A stretch of 64,000 nt of DNA from contig JACKFA010000006.1 of NCBI GenBank assembly GCA_020632715.1, positions 368,501 to 432,500 on the forward strand. Direction: 5' to 3'. The position numbers were made by a program, and so were the translations under genes. Below are positions 16,346 through 26,462 of the stretch, piece by piece. This DNA comes from Deltaproteobacteria bacterium. GTDB taxonomy: Bacteria; Myxococcota_A; UBA9042; PHBI01. Each line of letters opens with the position of its first letter. Position 1 is the stretch's first letter. The notes beneath the pieces were generated by a model. That model saw only the letters and a program-made list of their open reading frames with translations. It was not told where the DNA came from and ran no database searches.

Positions 16346-16984
16346 ATGGCACGTGGACTGATCGGCAGAAAGCTCGGGATGACGCACATCTTCGGACCGC
16401 GCGGCAACCTCATCGCCGTGACCCTGGTCGAGGCGGGCCCGAACACCGTCATCCAGGTGAAGGAGCAGGGCGGCAAGGACGGCTACGACGCCGTCAAGCT
16501 CGGCTTCGGCGAGAAGAAGATCTCGCGCTGCACCCGCCCCGAGCTCGGCGTCTTCAAGGCGGCGGGCGTCGATCCGGCGCGCTCCGTCCAGGAGTTCCGC
16601 GTCACGTCGAAGGAGCTCGCCGGCTACACGGTCGGTGAGTCGGTCGACGTCACGATGTTCCGCGAGGGCGCCAAGGTGGACGTCACCGGCACCTCGAAGG
16701 GCCGCGGCTTCGCCGGCGTCATCAAGCGCCATCACTTCAAGGGCGCGAAGGAGCGGTCGCACGGTACGCACGAGTACAAGCGTCACGGCGGCTCCATCGG
16801 CACGTCCGCGTGGCCGTCGCGCGTCCTGCCGGGCCGCAAGATGGCCGGCCAGCTCGGCAACGCCCGCGCGACCGTCCGCAACATCGAGGTCGTCGGCGTC
16901 TTCGCCGAGGACAACCTCCTCCTCCTGAAGGGCGCCGTCCCCGGCGCGCCGGACGGGATCATCCGGATCCGCGAGCGGGTCTGA
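16346..16984 (+). CDS. rplC: 50S ribosomal protein L3
   Basis: L3 is an early-assembly protein of the large subunit near the peptidyl transferase centre. The 212-residue product has the canonical start GLIGRKLGMTHIF, the internal SKGRGFAGVIKRHHFKG, the extended loop HGGSIGTSAWPSRVLPGRKMAGQLG and the end NLLLLKGAVPGAPDG. ATG 16346 gives the standard N-terminus. The gene stands alone: upstream is the GYF/AgmX gene and downstream dapF on the other strand. No rpsJ, rplD, rplW or rplB is nearby, although rplC is nearly always second in the S10 operon. It has its own strong promoter, structured leader and terminator. Confidence 0.95.
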   Translation: MARGLIGRKLGMTHIFGPRGNLIAVTLVEAGPNTVIQVKEQGGKDGYDAVKLGFGEKKISRCTRPELGVFKAAGVDPARSVQEFRVTSKELAGYTVGESVDVTMFREGAKVDVTGTSKGRGFAGVIKRHHFKGAKERSHGTHEYKRHGGSIGTSAWPSRVLPGRKMAGQLGNARATVRNIEVVGVFAEDNLLLLKGAVPGAPDGIIRIRERV

Positions 16985-17023
16985 CCCTCCGCGGGCGCCG
17001 CCTCGCGCGGCGCGCCCGACGCT

Positions 17024-17057
17024 GACGCCCTCGGCGCCTCACGGCTCCGGGGGCGTC
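17024..17057. terminator. Strong bidirectional terminator between rplC and dapF
   Basis: A 15-bp stem with one mismatch, GACGCCCTCGGCGCC (17024-17038) and GGCTCCGGGGGCGTC (17043-17057), closes on a TCAC loop and is followed by GTCGTTTC. It lies 40 nt after the rplC stop and 31 nt beyond the dapF stop, so it can serve both convergent genes. Confidence 0.75.
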
Positions 17058-17087
17058 GTCGTTTCAGGCTGCGCGCGAGAGCACCGA

Positions 17088-17927
17088 TCAGGCCGTGAGG
17101 ACCCCGGCGTAGACCTCGGTCGCCGGCCCCTCCATCCAGGCCGTCTCGAAACCCTCGTCGACCCGGATCGTGAGCTGCCCGCCTGGCAGGATCGCGCGGA
17201 TCGGCGTCGCGATCGGCAGGATCCCGAGCCGCACGCCCGCGGCGACCGTCGCGGTCGCGCCCGTGCCGCAGGCCTCGGTGAGCCCGCAGCCGCGCTCCCA
17301 CACCGACACGCGCACGAGATCGCGCGCCTCGATCGCCGCGAACTCCACGTTCGCCCCGGCGATGAAGGCCGGGTGCTGCTCGAGCGCCGGCCCGTAGGTC
17401 CTCGCGAGCTCGCGCTCGGCGCCGCCGAAGACGACGAAGTGCGGGTTGCCCGTGTTGACGCCCGTCCCGACGAACGTGCGCCCCTCGGCCTCGAGCGCGA
17501 CCTCGAGCGCCGACCCCTCACCGGACATCGGGATCCGCGCGCGGTCGAAGCTCGGCGCCCCCATGTCGACCTCGACCGTCGCGACGCGCCCGTCCGCGCC
17601 GCGCGTCCAGCGGCAGGCGCGCACGCCGCCCGGCGTCTCGACGCGGAGCGGGTTCCGGACCTCGCCGAGGTGGTCGACCACGAACTTCACGAAGCAGCGG
17701 ATCCCGTTCCCGCACATCTCGGGGACCGAGCCGTCGCTGTTCAGGAGCAGCATCGCGACGTCGCCCGCGGTGCTCGCGCCGACCGCCATGAGCCCGTCGC
17801 CGCCGACGCCGAAGCCGCGCCGGCAGATGGCGCGCGCCCGCTCGGGGGTGAACCAGCGGGCGGCGTCCTCGCCGGGGCGCAGGAGGACAAAATCGTTGCC
17901 CAAGCCGTGGTATTTGACGAAGTTCAA
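17088..17927 (-). CDS. dapF: Diaminopimelate epimerase
   Basis: DapF converts LL- to meso-diaminopimelate for lysine and peptidoglycan synthesis. The 279-residue protein has both catalytic cysteines: C72 in EMCGNGIR and C220 in EACGTGA. The flanking signatures HGLGNDF, NSDGSVPEMCGNG and GVNTGNPHFVVF are intact. The start codon is TTG at 17927, preceded by GGAG seven bases upstream; the reading MNFVKYHGLGNDF matches the family start exactly. It is monocistronic and divergent from the next exported-protein gene. Confidence 0.96.
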   Translation of the reverse strand: MNFVKYHGLGNDFVLLRPGEDAARWFTPERARAICRRGFGVGGDGLMAVGASTAGDVAMLLLNSDGSVPEMCGNGIRCFVKFVVDHLGEVRNPLRVETPGGVRACRWTRGADGRVATVEVDMGAPSFDRARIPMSGEGSALEVALEAEGRTFVGTGVNTGNPHFVVFGGAERELARTYGPALEQHPAFIAGANVEFAAIEARDLVRVSVWERGCGLTEACGTGATATVAAGVRLGILPIATPIRAILPGGQLTIRVDEGFETAWMEGPATEVYAGVLTA

Positions 17928-18133
17928 GCCCGATCTCCAGGGAATCGCCCGCGCGGGCCGAGGCGTTCCTCGCGGGAACCCACACGGAGAGTGTCGATCA
18001 GGACCCGAGCCATCCCAAAGAGCAAGCGAATCCCGACGCGCGCGCCCGCGGCGCCGCCGCCGGCCGCCGCCCGCGCTGCTCTCCGATGGCGGCGCCCCGA
18101 TGGGCCTCTCCCCGACGACAAGGACACGCTGTC

Positions 18134-18916
18134 ATGACCCGATTGAGCCTCATCCTCACGCTCGGCGCCCTCGTCGCGCTCGCCCCGGCCGCGGCGTCGG
18201 CCGACGACGACGACAAGTCCGGCGTCCTCACGACCTGGATCGTCACGCAGGGCGACGCCGCCGTCGGCTCCGAGACGCTCCGCCTCGTGAAGAAGGACGG
18301 CGGCGTGTTCGCCTCGGGCGACCGCAACCTGAAGAAGGCGAAGAAGAAGGAGCACGTGCAATACTTCCTCCAGCGGAGCGGCGGGGACCTCGTGAAGTAC
18401 CGCCGCGCCGAGGCCGGGCGGAAGGGCGAGGGCGTCATGGTCTTCACGGTCGACGGGCGGCTCCGGATCACGGGCGTCAACACCGGCGTCAAGACGACCG
18501 ATCTCGCCGACGTGTCCACGCAGCACGTGTGGGACGCCCGCTTCCCGAGCCACCTCGCCTTCCTCGCGCCGAAGCTCAAGGGCGACAGCGTGTCCGTGCC
18601 CTGGTTCGACCCCGGGTCGAAGAAGACCGGCACCGCGCGCCTCGTCCGCGGCGCCGCCGCGCGCCTCGCCGACGCGAAGAAGCAGCCGGTCGAGGTCACC
18701 ACCTGGACGACCGAGGGGCAGCCCGGACCGGCCGCGACGCTCTACGTCGACGGCGCCGGCCACCTCGTCGGCGTGAAGCTCGCCGACGAGGCGCTCCTCC
18801 TCAAGGGCTGGGGCTGGGAGGGCAAGGCCCCCGAGGCGGACGTCGACGACGACGACGCGAAGAAGCCCGTGGATCCCGACGACGACGGCAGCAACGACCC
18901 CGGTGAGGGCCCCTGA
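18134..18916 (+). CDS. Hypothetical exported protein
   Basis: A 260-residue protein not matched to a family I recognise. It begins with a clear Sec signal peptide (SLILTLGALVALAPAAASA, cleaved near residue 23). The mature part is beta-rich with many Lys and Asp residues, and ends in an acidic tail, VDDDDAKKPVDPDDDG. The pattern (VTQGDAAVGSETLRL, then TTWTTEGQPGPAATLYVDGAGHLVGV) resembles periplasmic beta-sheet proteins that bind or carry hydrophobic ligands, but this is only an impression. ATG 18134 places the signal peptide at the N-terminus. It ends 5 nt before gshB and is probably in the same operon. Confidence 0.7.
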   Translation: MTRLSLILTLGALVALAPAAASADDDDKSGVLTTWIVTQGDAAVGSETLRLVKKDGGVFASGDRNLKKAKKKEHVQYFLQRSGGDLVKYRRAEAGRKGEGVMVFTVDGRLRITGVNTGVKTTDLADVSTQHVWDARFPSHLAFLAPKLKGDSVSVPWFDPGSKKTGTARLVRGAAARLADAKKQPVEVTTWTTEGQPGPAATLYVDGAGHLVGVKLADEALLLKGWGWEGKAPEADVDDDDAKKPVDPDDDGSNDPGEGP

Positions 18917-18921
18917 CACCC

Positions 18922-19869
18922 ATGCGACACCTCTTCCTCATGGATCCCATCGGCGGGATCCGCATCGACAAGGACTCGACCTTCGCCCTCATGACCGAGG
19001 CGCAGCGGCGCGGGGACGAGGTCCTCTACGCGTTGGTCGACGATCTCTACGCCCGCGACGGGGTCGCCGGGGTGCGCGCGCGCTCGGCGACCCTGAAGCG
19101 TGTGCAGGGGGAGCACGCGGTGCTCGGCCCGCCGACGGACCTCTCCCTCGGCGACGTCGACATCGTGTGGATGCGGAAGGACCCGCCCTTCCACATCGAC
19201 TACATCTTCAACACCTACCTCCTCGACCTCCCGCGCCGCCCGACGATCGTCGTCAACGCCCCCGAGGGGCTCCGCGCGATGAACGAGAAGGCGTGGGCCG
19301 TGCGCTTCCCGGAGCTCGTGCCGACGACGCTCATCACGCAGTCGCTCGGGCAGCTCCGGGCGTTCGCCGAGGAGCTCGGGAAGATCGTCGTGAAGCCCCT
19401 CGACGGCAACGGCGGCGAGGGCGTGTTCGTCGTGTCCAAGGACGATCCGAACATCGGCGTCATCATGGAGATGTCGACGCGGCACGGGCAGCGGAAGGTG
19501 ATGGCGCAGCGCTACCTCCCCGAGGCGAAGCGCGGCGACAAGCGCATCATCCTCGTCGACGGTGAGCCGGCCGGCGCCATCCTGCGCGTGCCCCAGGGCG
19601 TCGACCACCGCGGCAACATGCACGCCGGCGCCATCGTCGAGAAGACGACCCTCACCCCCCGCGAGCAGGAGATCTGCGACGTGATCGGGTCGAGGCTCGC
19701 CGCCGCGGGGCAGGTCTTCGTGGGGATCGACGTCATCGGCGACTGGCTGACCGAGGTCAACGTCACGAGCCCGACCGGGATCCACGAGATCAACGCGTTC
19801 GACGGCGTGTCGCTCGAAGCCCGGATCCTGGACGCGGCGGTCGCCCGCTGGACAAGATCGGGTTCGTGA
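18922..19869 (+). CDS. gshB: Glutathione synthetase (ATP-grasp)
   Basis: GshB joins gamma-glutamylcysteine and glycine using ATP to make glutathione. The 315-residue product starts with FLMDPIGGIRIDKDSTFALM (substrate domain) and carries WMRKDPPFHIDYI, the ATP-grasp loop VKPLDGNGGEGVF (~156-168), the RIILVDGEP strand and the metal-binding EVNVTSPTG. Length is normal. No gshA is in view. The TGA overlaps the GTG of the next gene (GTGA at 19866-19869), so translation of the TPR/HEAT protein is coupled to it. Confidence 0.94.
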   Translation: MRHLFLMDPIGGIRIDKDSTFALMTEAQRRGDEVLYALVDDLYARDGVAGVRARSATLKRVQGEHAVLGPPTDLSLGDVDIVWMRKDPPFHIDYIFNTYLLDLPRRPTIVVNAPEGLRAMNEKAWAVRFPELVPTTLITQSLGQLRAFAEELGKIVVKPLDGNGGEGVFVVSKDDPNIGVIMEMSTRHGQRKVMAQRYLPEAKRGDKRIILVDGEPAGAILRVPQGVDHRGNMHAGAIVEKTTLTPREQEICDVIGSRLAAAGQVFVGIDVIGDWLTEVNVTSPTGIHEINAFDGVSLEARILDAAVARWTRSGS

Positions 19870-22800
19870 CGACGCGCGCCCGCCTCCTCCTCCGCGCCGC
19901 CATGGTGCTCTCGCTCGCCGCGACCGCTGTCGTCGTCGGCGGGGACACCCTCCGGCCGCGCGCCGCCCGCGCCGCGGACGACGGCGGCGACGAGCGCGAG
20001 CTGCGCCTCATCGAGACGTACCGCGGCATGCTCGCCGAGGACCCCGACCAGGAGTACCCCTTCCGGCGGCTCCTCGAGGTGTCGCACGCGGTGGGCGGGC
20101 TCGTCGGGCTCGTGCGGGCCTACGAGGAGGAGGTGAAGGCGAAGCCGGGCTCCTACAGCGCCTGGATGGTGCTCGGGCACCTCTACCGCGCCGCCGAGGA
20201 CGAGGCCCACGCCGCCGCGGCCTATGACGCCGCCCAGAAGCTGAAGCCAGCGGCGCCCGGGCCGGCGCTCGCGCGGGCGCAGCTCTATCGCCGCCTCCGC
20301 CGCTGGGATCAGGCGTTCGCCGCGTACGACGAGGCCGTCGGCAAGCTGAAGGAGCGGGATCGCCTCCAGGAGGTGCTGCGCGAGGCGGCCGAGGCGGCGG
20401 TCGAGGCCGACCAGGTCGAGCGCGCGAACCACTACTTCGACCGGCTCGTCCAGACCGAGCCCGGGAACGTCTTCCTGCGGATGCAGTGGGCAGCGACGCT
20501 CGGGAAGCTCGGGCGTAACGCCGAGGCGCTCGCGGCGTGGCGCGACCTCGAGGAGCGCGCGAAGGGGCAGGAGAAGCACCTCGTCATCATCTGGAAGGAG
20601 ATCGGCGACCTCCAGATGACCATGGGCGACCTCGCCGAGGCCGAGAAGACCTGGCGTCGCGCGCTCGACAAGACCCCCGTCGGGCACTGGGAGCGGCAGA
20701 CCTTCCTCGACGGGCTCATCGCCGTCTACCGGCGGCAGGACCGCCTGCGTGAGCTCGTCGCCGAGCTCGAGCCCGAGATGGACCGGCAGTACGAGACGCT
20801 CATCACGGTGGCGCGCCTCTACGAGGAGCTCGCGGACGACGCGAAGGCGCTCTCGCTCTACCGAAAGGCGCTCGGGAAGCGGCCGAGCGACCTCCAGGCG
20901 CGCCTGTCGGAGATCCGCCTGCTCGAGCGCTTCGGGACCGCCGACGAGCTCGTCGAGGCCTACCGCGCGCTCATCCGCGCGGCGCCCGGCGAGCCGCGGC
21001 ACGAGCTGCGCCTCGCGGAGCTCCTCTTCTACCACGGGCGCGCGGCCGAGGGTTACGCGCTCATCGACCAGATCTCGCGCAAGTACCCGAACGATCCCGG
21101 CGTGCACCAGCGCGTCATCGACCTCTGGATGCGCCACGGCGACCGCACGACCAAGAAGCGGGTCGAGGGCGAGTACAAGACGCTCATGCGGCTCGAGCCG
21201 GGCGAGGAGAGCCACGTCATCAGCCTCGGCGAGTACTACTGGTCCCTCGACGACCAGGCGCGCGCGCGGTCGACGTGGGCCCACCTCCTGAAGATGGGGA
21301 AGAGCCCGGGCGAAGGGCACTTCCTGCTCGCGGAGGTGCTCGCCGACCACGACCTCACCGCCGAGGCGACCGCGGAGTACCAGGAGGCCATCCGCCTCGA
21401 GCCGAAGAACCCGCGCTTCGCGAAGGCGTACGCGTCGCTGCTCGAGAAGCAGAAGCAGCCGGCGAAGGCGCTCGAGGCGTGGCGCACGGTGCTCGAGAGC
21501 GCCGCGGGCACCCGCGGGGGCTCGGCCGTGCGCGAGGCGCGCCGCCACATCATCGACCTCTGGGACGCGAGCGGCACGCTCGACAAGGAGATCGCCGCGC
21601 TCGAGGCGCGCTTCGCGGCGACCCCGCCGGACGTCGCCGCCGGCCACTTCCTCGCGGCCGCCTACGATCGCACGCGCCGCCTCGCGGACGCCGAGCGCGT
21701 CCTCGAGCGCCTCCGCGCCATCGACGCCGACGACATCGAGGCCCTCCTCGGGCTCGAGCAGGTCTACACGCGCCAGAACCAGCTCCGGAAGGCCATCGCC
21801 GTCCTCGAGGACCTGGCGCGCTCGAACTCCTCCGGCGCCCTCGACTACCTCCACCGCGCGGCCGACCTCGCGCTCTCCCTCGGCGACGAGCCGCTCGCCC
21901 TGCGGTTCGCGCGGCAGGTCGTCGAGATGAACCCGGCCGACGCCCGCGCGCACCTCCGCGTCGGCGATCTCTACGCGCGCATGGGCTTCCGCAACGAGGC
22001 GGCCGACGCGTGGCGGCAGGCGCTCGTGCTCGATCCGCGCAACGACGGCGTCCGCTTCAAGCTCGCCGGCCTCTACCGCGACATCGGCCAGCCGATCCGC
22101 GAGGAGCAGGTGCTCGCCGAGATCGTGCGCGAGGCGCGCGAGCCGACGGACGCGCTCCGCGCCGGGCGGCGCCTCCTGCAGCTCGGCGTCGCCGAGGGGC
22201 GCCTCGAGCAGATCGAGGACGTCCTCCGGCCGCTCGTCGAGTCCGGCAACGCCCGCAGCATCTACCTGAAGCTCCTCGTCGACGCCTACGCCTTCATGTG
22301 CCAGAGCCTCGTCTACGATCCGCGCCCGGCGGCGGAGCGCGAGCAGGCGCTCCAGCTCGTCGGGGAGCGCGCGCTGAAGCCGCTCCTCGACGCGCTCGCC
22401 GACAACGACGTGGCCGTGCGCTCGCGCGCCCTCGACGTGCTCGAGCTCACGCACCCCGCGGGCGCCTCGCCGATCCTCGCGCGGCTCACGCAGGAGACGG
22501 ACATGCTCGCGCAGATCCAGGCCGCCGCGACCCTCGGGAAGATCGGCACCGAGAGCGCGGTCGCCGCGCTCGCGCGCATGGCGATGAGCGCGAAGAAGCC
22601 GCTCCCGCGCGTGGCCGAGTGGGCCCTGGGCCTCGTGTCGAGCGAGGCGGCGGCGACGGTGCTCGCCGAGCGCGCGCGGCGGGCCTCCCCGGGCGACCGC
22701 GTGCTCCTCACCGCCGCGCTCGCGAAGGGGGCCGATCCGAGCGCCTACACCGCGCTCGCGGAGCTCGCCGGCGACCACACGCCGGACGTGCGGGTCGCCG

Positions 22801-23959
22801 CGATCTGGGGGCTCGGGCGCCTGCGACGTCCCGACGCGATCGAGCTCCTCGCGCAGCGGGCGCGCACCGGGACCGAGCGCGAGGCGCGCGCGGCCGTGTG
22901 GGCGCTCGGGCGCATCGCGACGCCAGAGGCGCGCGAGGCCGCCGTGCGCACGCTCTTCGCGGACGAGCGGGTGCCCGCGGACGCCGTCTGGGACGCGCTC
23001 GCCGACGACGGGAGCCCCATCGGCGACCCGTGGGCCGAGGCGAGCTGGGACGCGCTCCTCGATCGCGACCGTGGGCTCGTGTCCCAGCCCGGGCCGTCGC
23101 TCTACCAGCTCGGGACGCCGCCTCCCGGGCCGCCGATCGCGCTCGTCGCGCGCTCGCGCGAGGCCGTCGCCGCGCGGGTCCGCACGATGCTCGCGGTCCC
23201 GGGCGACCCGCACATCGCCGATCTCCTCGCCGCCGCCGTCGCGCCGACCGACGGGCTCTCGCTCGGCCCCCCGGAGGGGCCGCCCGCCGTGCTCGCCGAG
23301 GACGCGCGCGCGACGACCGCGATCTTCGCCGCCGAGCGTCGCTCGCTCGTCCAGCTCGCCCGCGGCGAAGGCACCGACGCCGCCGCCGGGCTCGCGCTCG
23401 AGGTCCTCGCGCGCCTCGCGACCGGCGAGACGGGCTCCGCAGGAGACCGCGAGCAGGTGATCGAGCTCGCCCTGACGGCGCTCGGCCCGGGCGGGCAGCC
23501 GGCGACCCAGCGGGGCGCCCTCGACGCCCTCGCGCGCCTCACCGCCCCCGGGGACGCCCGCGTCGCCGAGGTCCTCGTCGGCGCGTCCTTCGAGGGCGAC
23601 GGCGCCGCCGCGGTCGCCGCCCGCGTCCGCCTCGCCGCGCTCCTCAGGCGCGCCGCGGGGGCACCACGCCCGAGGCGCTCGTCGACCTCGCGCACGACGC
23701 GTTCGCGCCGGTGCGGGCGGCCGCCACGCGCGCGCTCACGGGGCGCGCGGACGACGTCGCCGTCGCGGCCCTCGTGGAGCTCGCCCACGACGACGACGCG
23801 GGCGTCGCGGTCGCCGCGATCGCGGGGCTCGGGGAGGCGCGCACCGCCAGCGCGCGCGAGGCGCTCGTCTCCCTCGCCACGACGGCGCCCCCCCGTGTCG
23901 CGCGAGCCGCGCGGGCGATCGTCGGGGACCCGCCTCGGGAGCCGCTCGGGACGCCTTGA
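19866..23959 (+). CDS. Exported TPR and HEAT repeat protein, one-base frameshift near 3' end
   Basis: The protein starts at GTG 19866 with a signal peptide (LRAAMVLSLAATAVVV to AARA, residues ~7-37). It runs through about 750 residues of TPR units (EEVKAKPGSYSAWMVLGHLY, DLYARMGFRNEAADAWRQAL). HEAT-like repeats follow from ~820 (RSRALDVLELTHPAGASPIL; DVRVAAIWGLGRLRRPDAIELL). At the G5 run 23657-23661 the frame breaks: the upstream frame turns into Arg/Ser nonsense, while another frame continues as clean HEAT repeats (EALVDLAHDAFAPVRAAATRAL) to a stop at 23959. One missing base restores 1365 codons exactly. Probably a scaffold or assembly protein of the envelope; function unknown. Confidence 0.8.
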
Positions 23960-23985
23960 CGGTTCCACCGACCCGCCTCTAACAT
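23956..23985 (+). promoter_or_regulatory. Putative promoter of the double-FHA gene
   Basis: TTGACG (23956-23961), an 18-bp spacer and TAACAT (23980-23985). The -35 box overlaps the restored stop codon of the TPR/HEAT gene, and the ATG follows at 24034. Confidence 0.55.
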
Positions 23986-24033
23986 GCCGCCGATGCCTCG
24001 AGAGGTACCCCCGATCGGCCCCGGGCGGAGTGA

Positions 24034-24681
24034 ATGAAGAGCCCTCAACTCGTTCTCATCCGCGGTGACGGGCCCGATGGCACGATCTTCCCGCTCGGTC
24101 GCGGCGAGACGACCATCGGGCGCGACGGCGCCGACATCACGTTCCCCGAGGACGCGGCCATCTCCCCGCGCCACTGCACGTTCTTCATGACGGACGGGCA
24201 GCTGAACCTGCGCGACGAGCGCTCCACGAACGGCGTCTTCCTGCGGATCCACGCCCCGACGGCGCTCTCCGACGGCCAGCTCTTCCTCTGCGGGGAGCAG
24301 GTCTTCCGCTTCGAGCGCTACCGCGCGGTCCCGGTCACCATCGGCGTCGACGGCGCCGTCTTCGGCGGCACCCCGGTCTCCCCCTGGCGCTTCCGCGTCG
24401 TCCAGATCCTCACGGGCGGCCACGTCGGCCTCGCGTTCTGCGCGCGCAAGCGCTCGATGACCATCGGGCGCGAGGACTGCGACGTGAACTTCTACCAGGA
24501 CCCGTTCATCAGCCACTATCACAGCCGCCTCGAGGAGCGCGCCGGTCAGTTCATCCTGACCGACCTCGACAGCCGGAACGGCACGTTCGCCCGCATCAGC
24601 GACCGAGTGACCCTCCAGGACGGCGACCACGTCTTCGTCGGGCACCAGCTGCTCCGCATCGACGACGCCGCGAACGGCTGA
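24034..24681 (+). CDS. Protein with two FHA domains
   Basis: A 215-residue protein made of two forkhead-associated (phosphothreonine-binding) domains. Domain 1 (~residues 25-90) shows TIGRDGADITFPEDAAISPRHC and RDERSTNGVFLR. Domain 2 (~140-208) shows TIGREDCDVNFYQDPFISHYH and DLDSRNGTFARI. In both, the Gly-Arg, Ser-x-x-His and Asn-Gly positions that contact phosphothreonine are kept. The gene is convergent with a Ser/Thr kinase 200 bp away, a natural candidate for making its ligand; that link is inference. No catalytic domain is present, so it is likely an adaptor. Confidence 0.9.
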   Translation: MKSPQLVLIRGDGPDGTIFPLGRGETTIGRDGADITFPEDAAISPRHCTFFMTDGQLNLRDERSTNGVFLRIHAPTALSDGQLFLCGEQVFRFERYRAVPVTIGVDGAVFGGTPVSPWRFRVVQILTGGHVGLAFCARKRSMTIGREDCDVNFYQDPFISHYHSRLEERAGQFILTDLDSRNGTFARISDRVTLQDGDHVFVGHQLLRIDDAANG

Positions 24682-24721
24682 TCAGCGAGGCAGGAGCACG
24701 GTCCCGGCGGCGTGACGCTCG

Positions 24722-24881
24722 GAGGTTGTGAAGAAATACCCGGACCGAGCCGGCGCGCCGAGCCGCGAGCCGCCCAAGGAGCAGCCCCGCGGGAATACCT
24801 CGTGGTATTTCAAGGGGCTGCGACGAAGGCCGGCGAAGCGTATCGGCGATGCCGGCGACGGGAGGATTTCTTCACAGCCTC
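24722..24881. repeat. 160-bp palindromic element with 16-bp terminal inverted repeats
   Basis: The left end GAGGTTGTGAAGAAAT (24722-24737) and right end ATTTCTTCACAGCCTC (24866-24881) are inverted repeats matching at 15 of 16 bases. The centre is a hairpin: GCAGCCCC and GGGGCTGC flank AATACC-TCGT-GGTATT. The two halves are similar at ends and centre but diverge in the arms, as expected of a miniature, MITE-like palindromic repeat. It fills the gap between the convergent FHA gene and the kinase and touches the kinase stop codon. No transposase is present. It could also end transcription from both sides. Confidence 0.8.
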
Positions 24882-26462
24882 TCAGCGCAGCGCGTCGGCG
24901 ACGAACCAGGCGACGAGCCCGAGCGCCACGGCCAGCACGACGCCGATGACGATCATCTTCCGCGCCCCCGCCGGGCGCGCCTCGCGCGCGAGCTCCGTGG
25001 GCGCGAGCATCAGCTCGCTCACGGGGGGCGTGTTGATGGTGATCTGCTCGCGCTTCTCGAGCAGGTCGGCGTCCGGCCGGCGGCGACCGCGCGGCGGCGC
25101 CCCGCTCGAGACCGCGCGCGCGGGCGGAGGGATGGTCGCGGCGCTGCGGATCGCGTCGCCGTCGCGGTTGGGCTCCGTGTCGTCCTCGGAGCCGCCAGCC
25201 GCGAGCCCGGTGTCGGTCGGCGTCTGCGCCGCCGCGGCCGCGGCCGCTCCGACGGCCTCCGGCCCGCTCCCGGGGCGGGCGACGCGCGCCGGCGTGAGCC
25301 CGGAGCCCCCGGAGCCCGGCGGCGGCGCCTCGACCGTCGCGACGAGCTGCGGGTCCCGCGCGGCCCCGGCGCCGTCACCGTCCTGGAGCCTCTGGCGCTC
25401 GGCCGCGCGCGCCATCATCTCGCGGAACGCCGCGTTTGGCTGGAGGTCGATGAACGTCGCGTCTTCCTTGAGCTTCTGCTCGACCGGCTCGTGGCGCGCG
25501 ACCGCGAGCTCGCGGTCGATGCGCTCGAGCTCGGCGTAGACGTCCATCGCGCTCCCGGGGCGCTGGTCGCGATCCTTCGCCATCATCGTCAGGATGAGCC
25601 GCTCGAGCGCCTCGGGGAGGTCGGCGCGCAGCTCCCGCGGCGGGACGGGGTCCTCGCCGAGGTGCTTCGTCACGATCTCGATGGGGGAGGGCGCGTCGAA
25701 GGGCAGCCGGTCCGTCGAGAGGTGGTAGAGCGCGATGCCGAGCGCGTAGATGTCCGAGCGGGCGTCGAGGTCCTTCCCGCGCGCCTGCTCGGGGCTCATG
25801 TACTCGGGGGTGCCGCACACGATGCCGGTGCGCGTGCGGAACTTGCGCGTGCTGTTGGGGTTGCTCTCGTCGAGCTTGGCGATGCCGAAGTCGACGACCT
25901 TCACGAAGTCCGGCTCGTTGCGCCGGTCCGTGAGCATGACGTTCTCCGGCTTCAGATCGCGGTGGAGGACGCCGTTGGCGTGCGCCTCGTCGAGGGCGAG
26001 GCAGACCTGCTTCGCGATGTGGATGAGGCGCCGGTGATCGAGCGGGAACTCGCGCTCGAGGAGGTCCGCGAGGTCCTCCCCGGGGATGTACTCCATCGCG
26101 ATGTAGAGCGAGCCGTTGTCGATCTGCCCGAAGTCGATGATCTGTACGCAGTTCGGGTGGTTCAGGCGGCTCGCGGCGCGCGCCTCGCGCTGGAAGCGCT
26201 GCGACAGCTCGGGGTCGCCGAGGAGGTGCCGGTGGAGCAGCTTGATGACGATCTCCTTGCCGAGCGCGAGCTGCTCGGCCTTGTAGATCGTCCCCATGGC
26301 GCCGCTGCCGATGACGCTCACGAGCTTGTACTTGTCGACGAGCACGCGCCCGAGCATGGGATCGCTCTGCTGCGCGGGCCCGGCGTCGATGTCCGAGCCG
26401 CAGCCGAGGCAGTAACGGTAGGTGTCCGGAGTGGACGCCCCGCATTTCCAGCAGGACTTCAA
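24882..26462 (-). CDS. Transmembrane Ser/Thr protein kinase with N-terminal zinc ribbon
   Basis: A 526-residue kinase. It opens with a zinc ribbon (C4, C7, C18, C21: CWKCGA and CLGCGS), then a complete kinase domain (~45-310): IGSGAMGTIYKA, K74 in VIKLL, HRDLKPEN (167-174), DFG (191-193) and the activation loop TRTGIVCGTPEYMSPEQARG. A ~190-residue Pro/Ala/Arg-rich linker leads to a C-terminal membrane helix (MIVIGVVLAVALGLVAWFV), with almost nothing outside. The kinase is therefore cytoplasmic and tail-anchored rather than a receptor with an external sensor. It is the last gene of a minus-strand series of envelope genes. Confidence 0.92.
   Translation of the reverse strand: MKSCWKCGASTPDTYRYCLGCGSDIDAGPAQQSDPMLGRVLVDKYKLVSVIGSGAMGTIYKAEQLALGKEIVIKLLHRHLLGDPELSQRFQREARAASRLNHPNCVQIIDFGQIDNGSLYIAMEYIPGEDLADLLEREFPLDHRRLIHIAKQVCLALDEAHANGVLHRDLKPENVMLTDRRNEPDFVKVVDFGIAKLDESNPNSTRKFRTRTGIVCGTPEYMSPEQARGKDLDARSDIYALGIALYHLSTDRLPFDAPSPIEIVTKHLGEDPVPPRELRADLPEALERLILTMMAKDRDQRPGSAMDVYAELERIDRELAVARHEPVEQKLKEDATFIDLQPNAAFREMMARAAERQRLQDGDGAGAARDPQLVATVEAPPPGSGGSGLTPARVARPGSGPEAVGAAAAAAAQTPTDTGLAAGGSEDDTEPNRDGDAIRSAATIPPPARAVSSGAPPRGRRRPDADLLEKREQITINTPPVSELMLAPTELAREARPAGARKMIVIGVVLAVALGLVAWFVADALR

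Noticed and set aside
19512..23213. A 1233-residue minus-strand frame opposite gshB and the TPR/HEAT gene
   Set aside because: Same reason; the plus-strand reading has a signal peptide and clear TPR and HEAT repeats.
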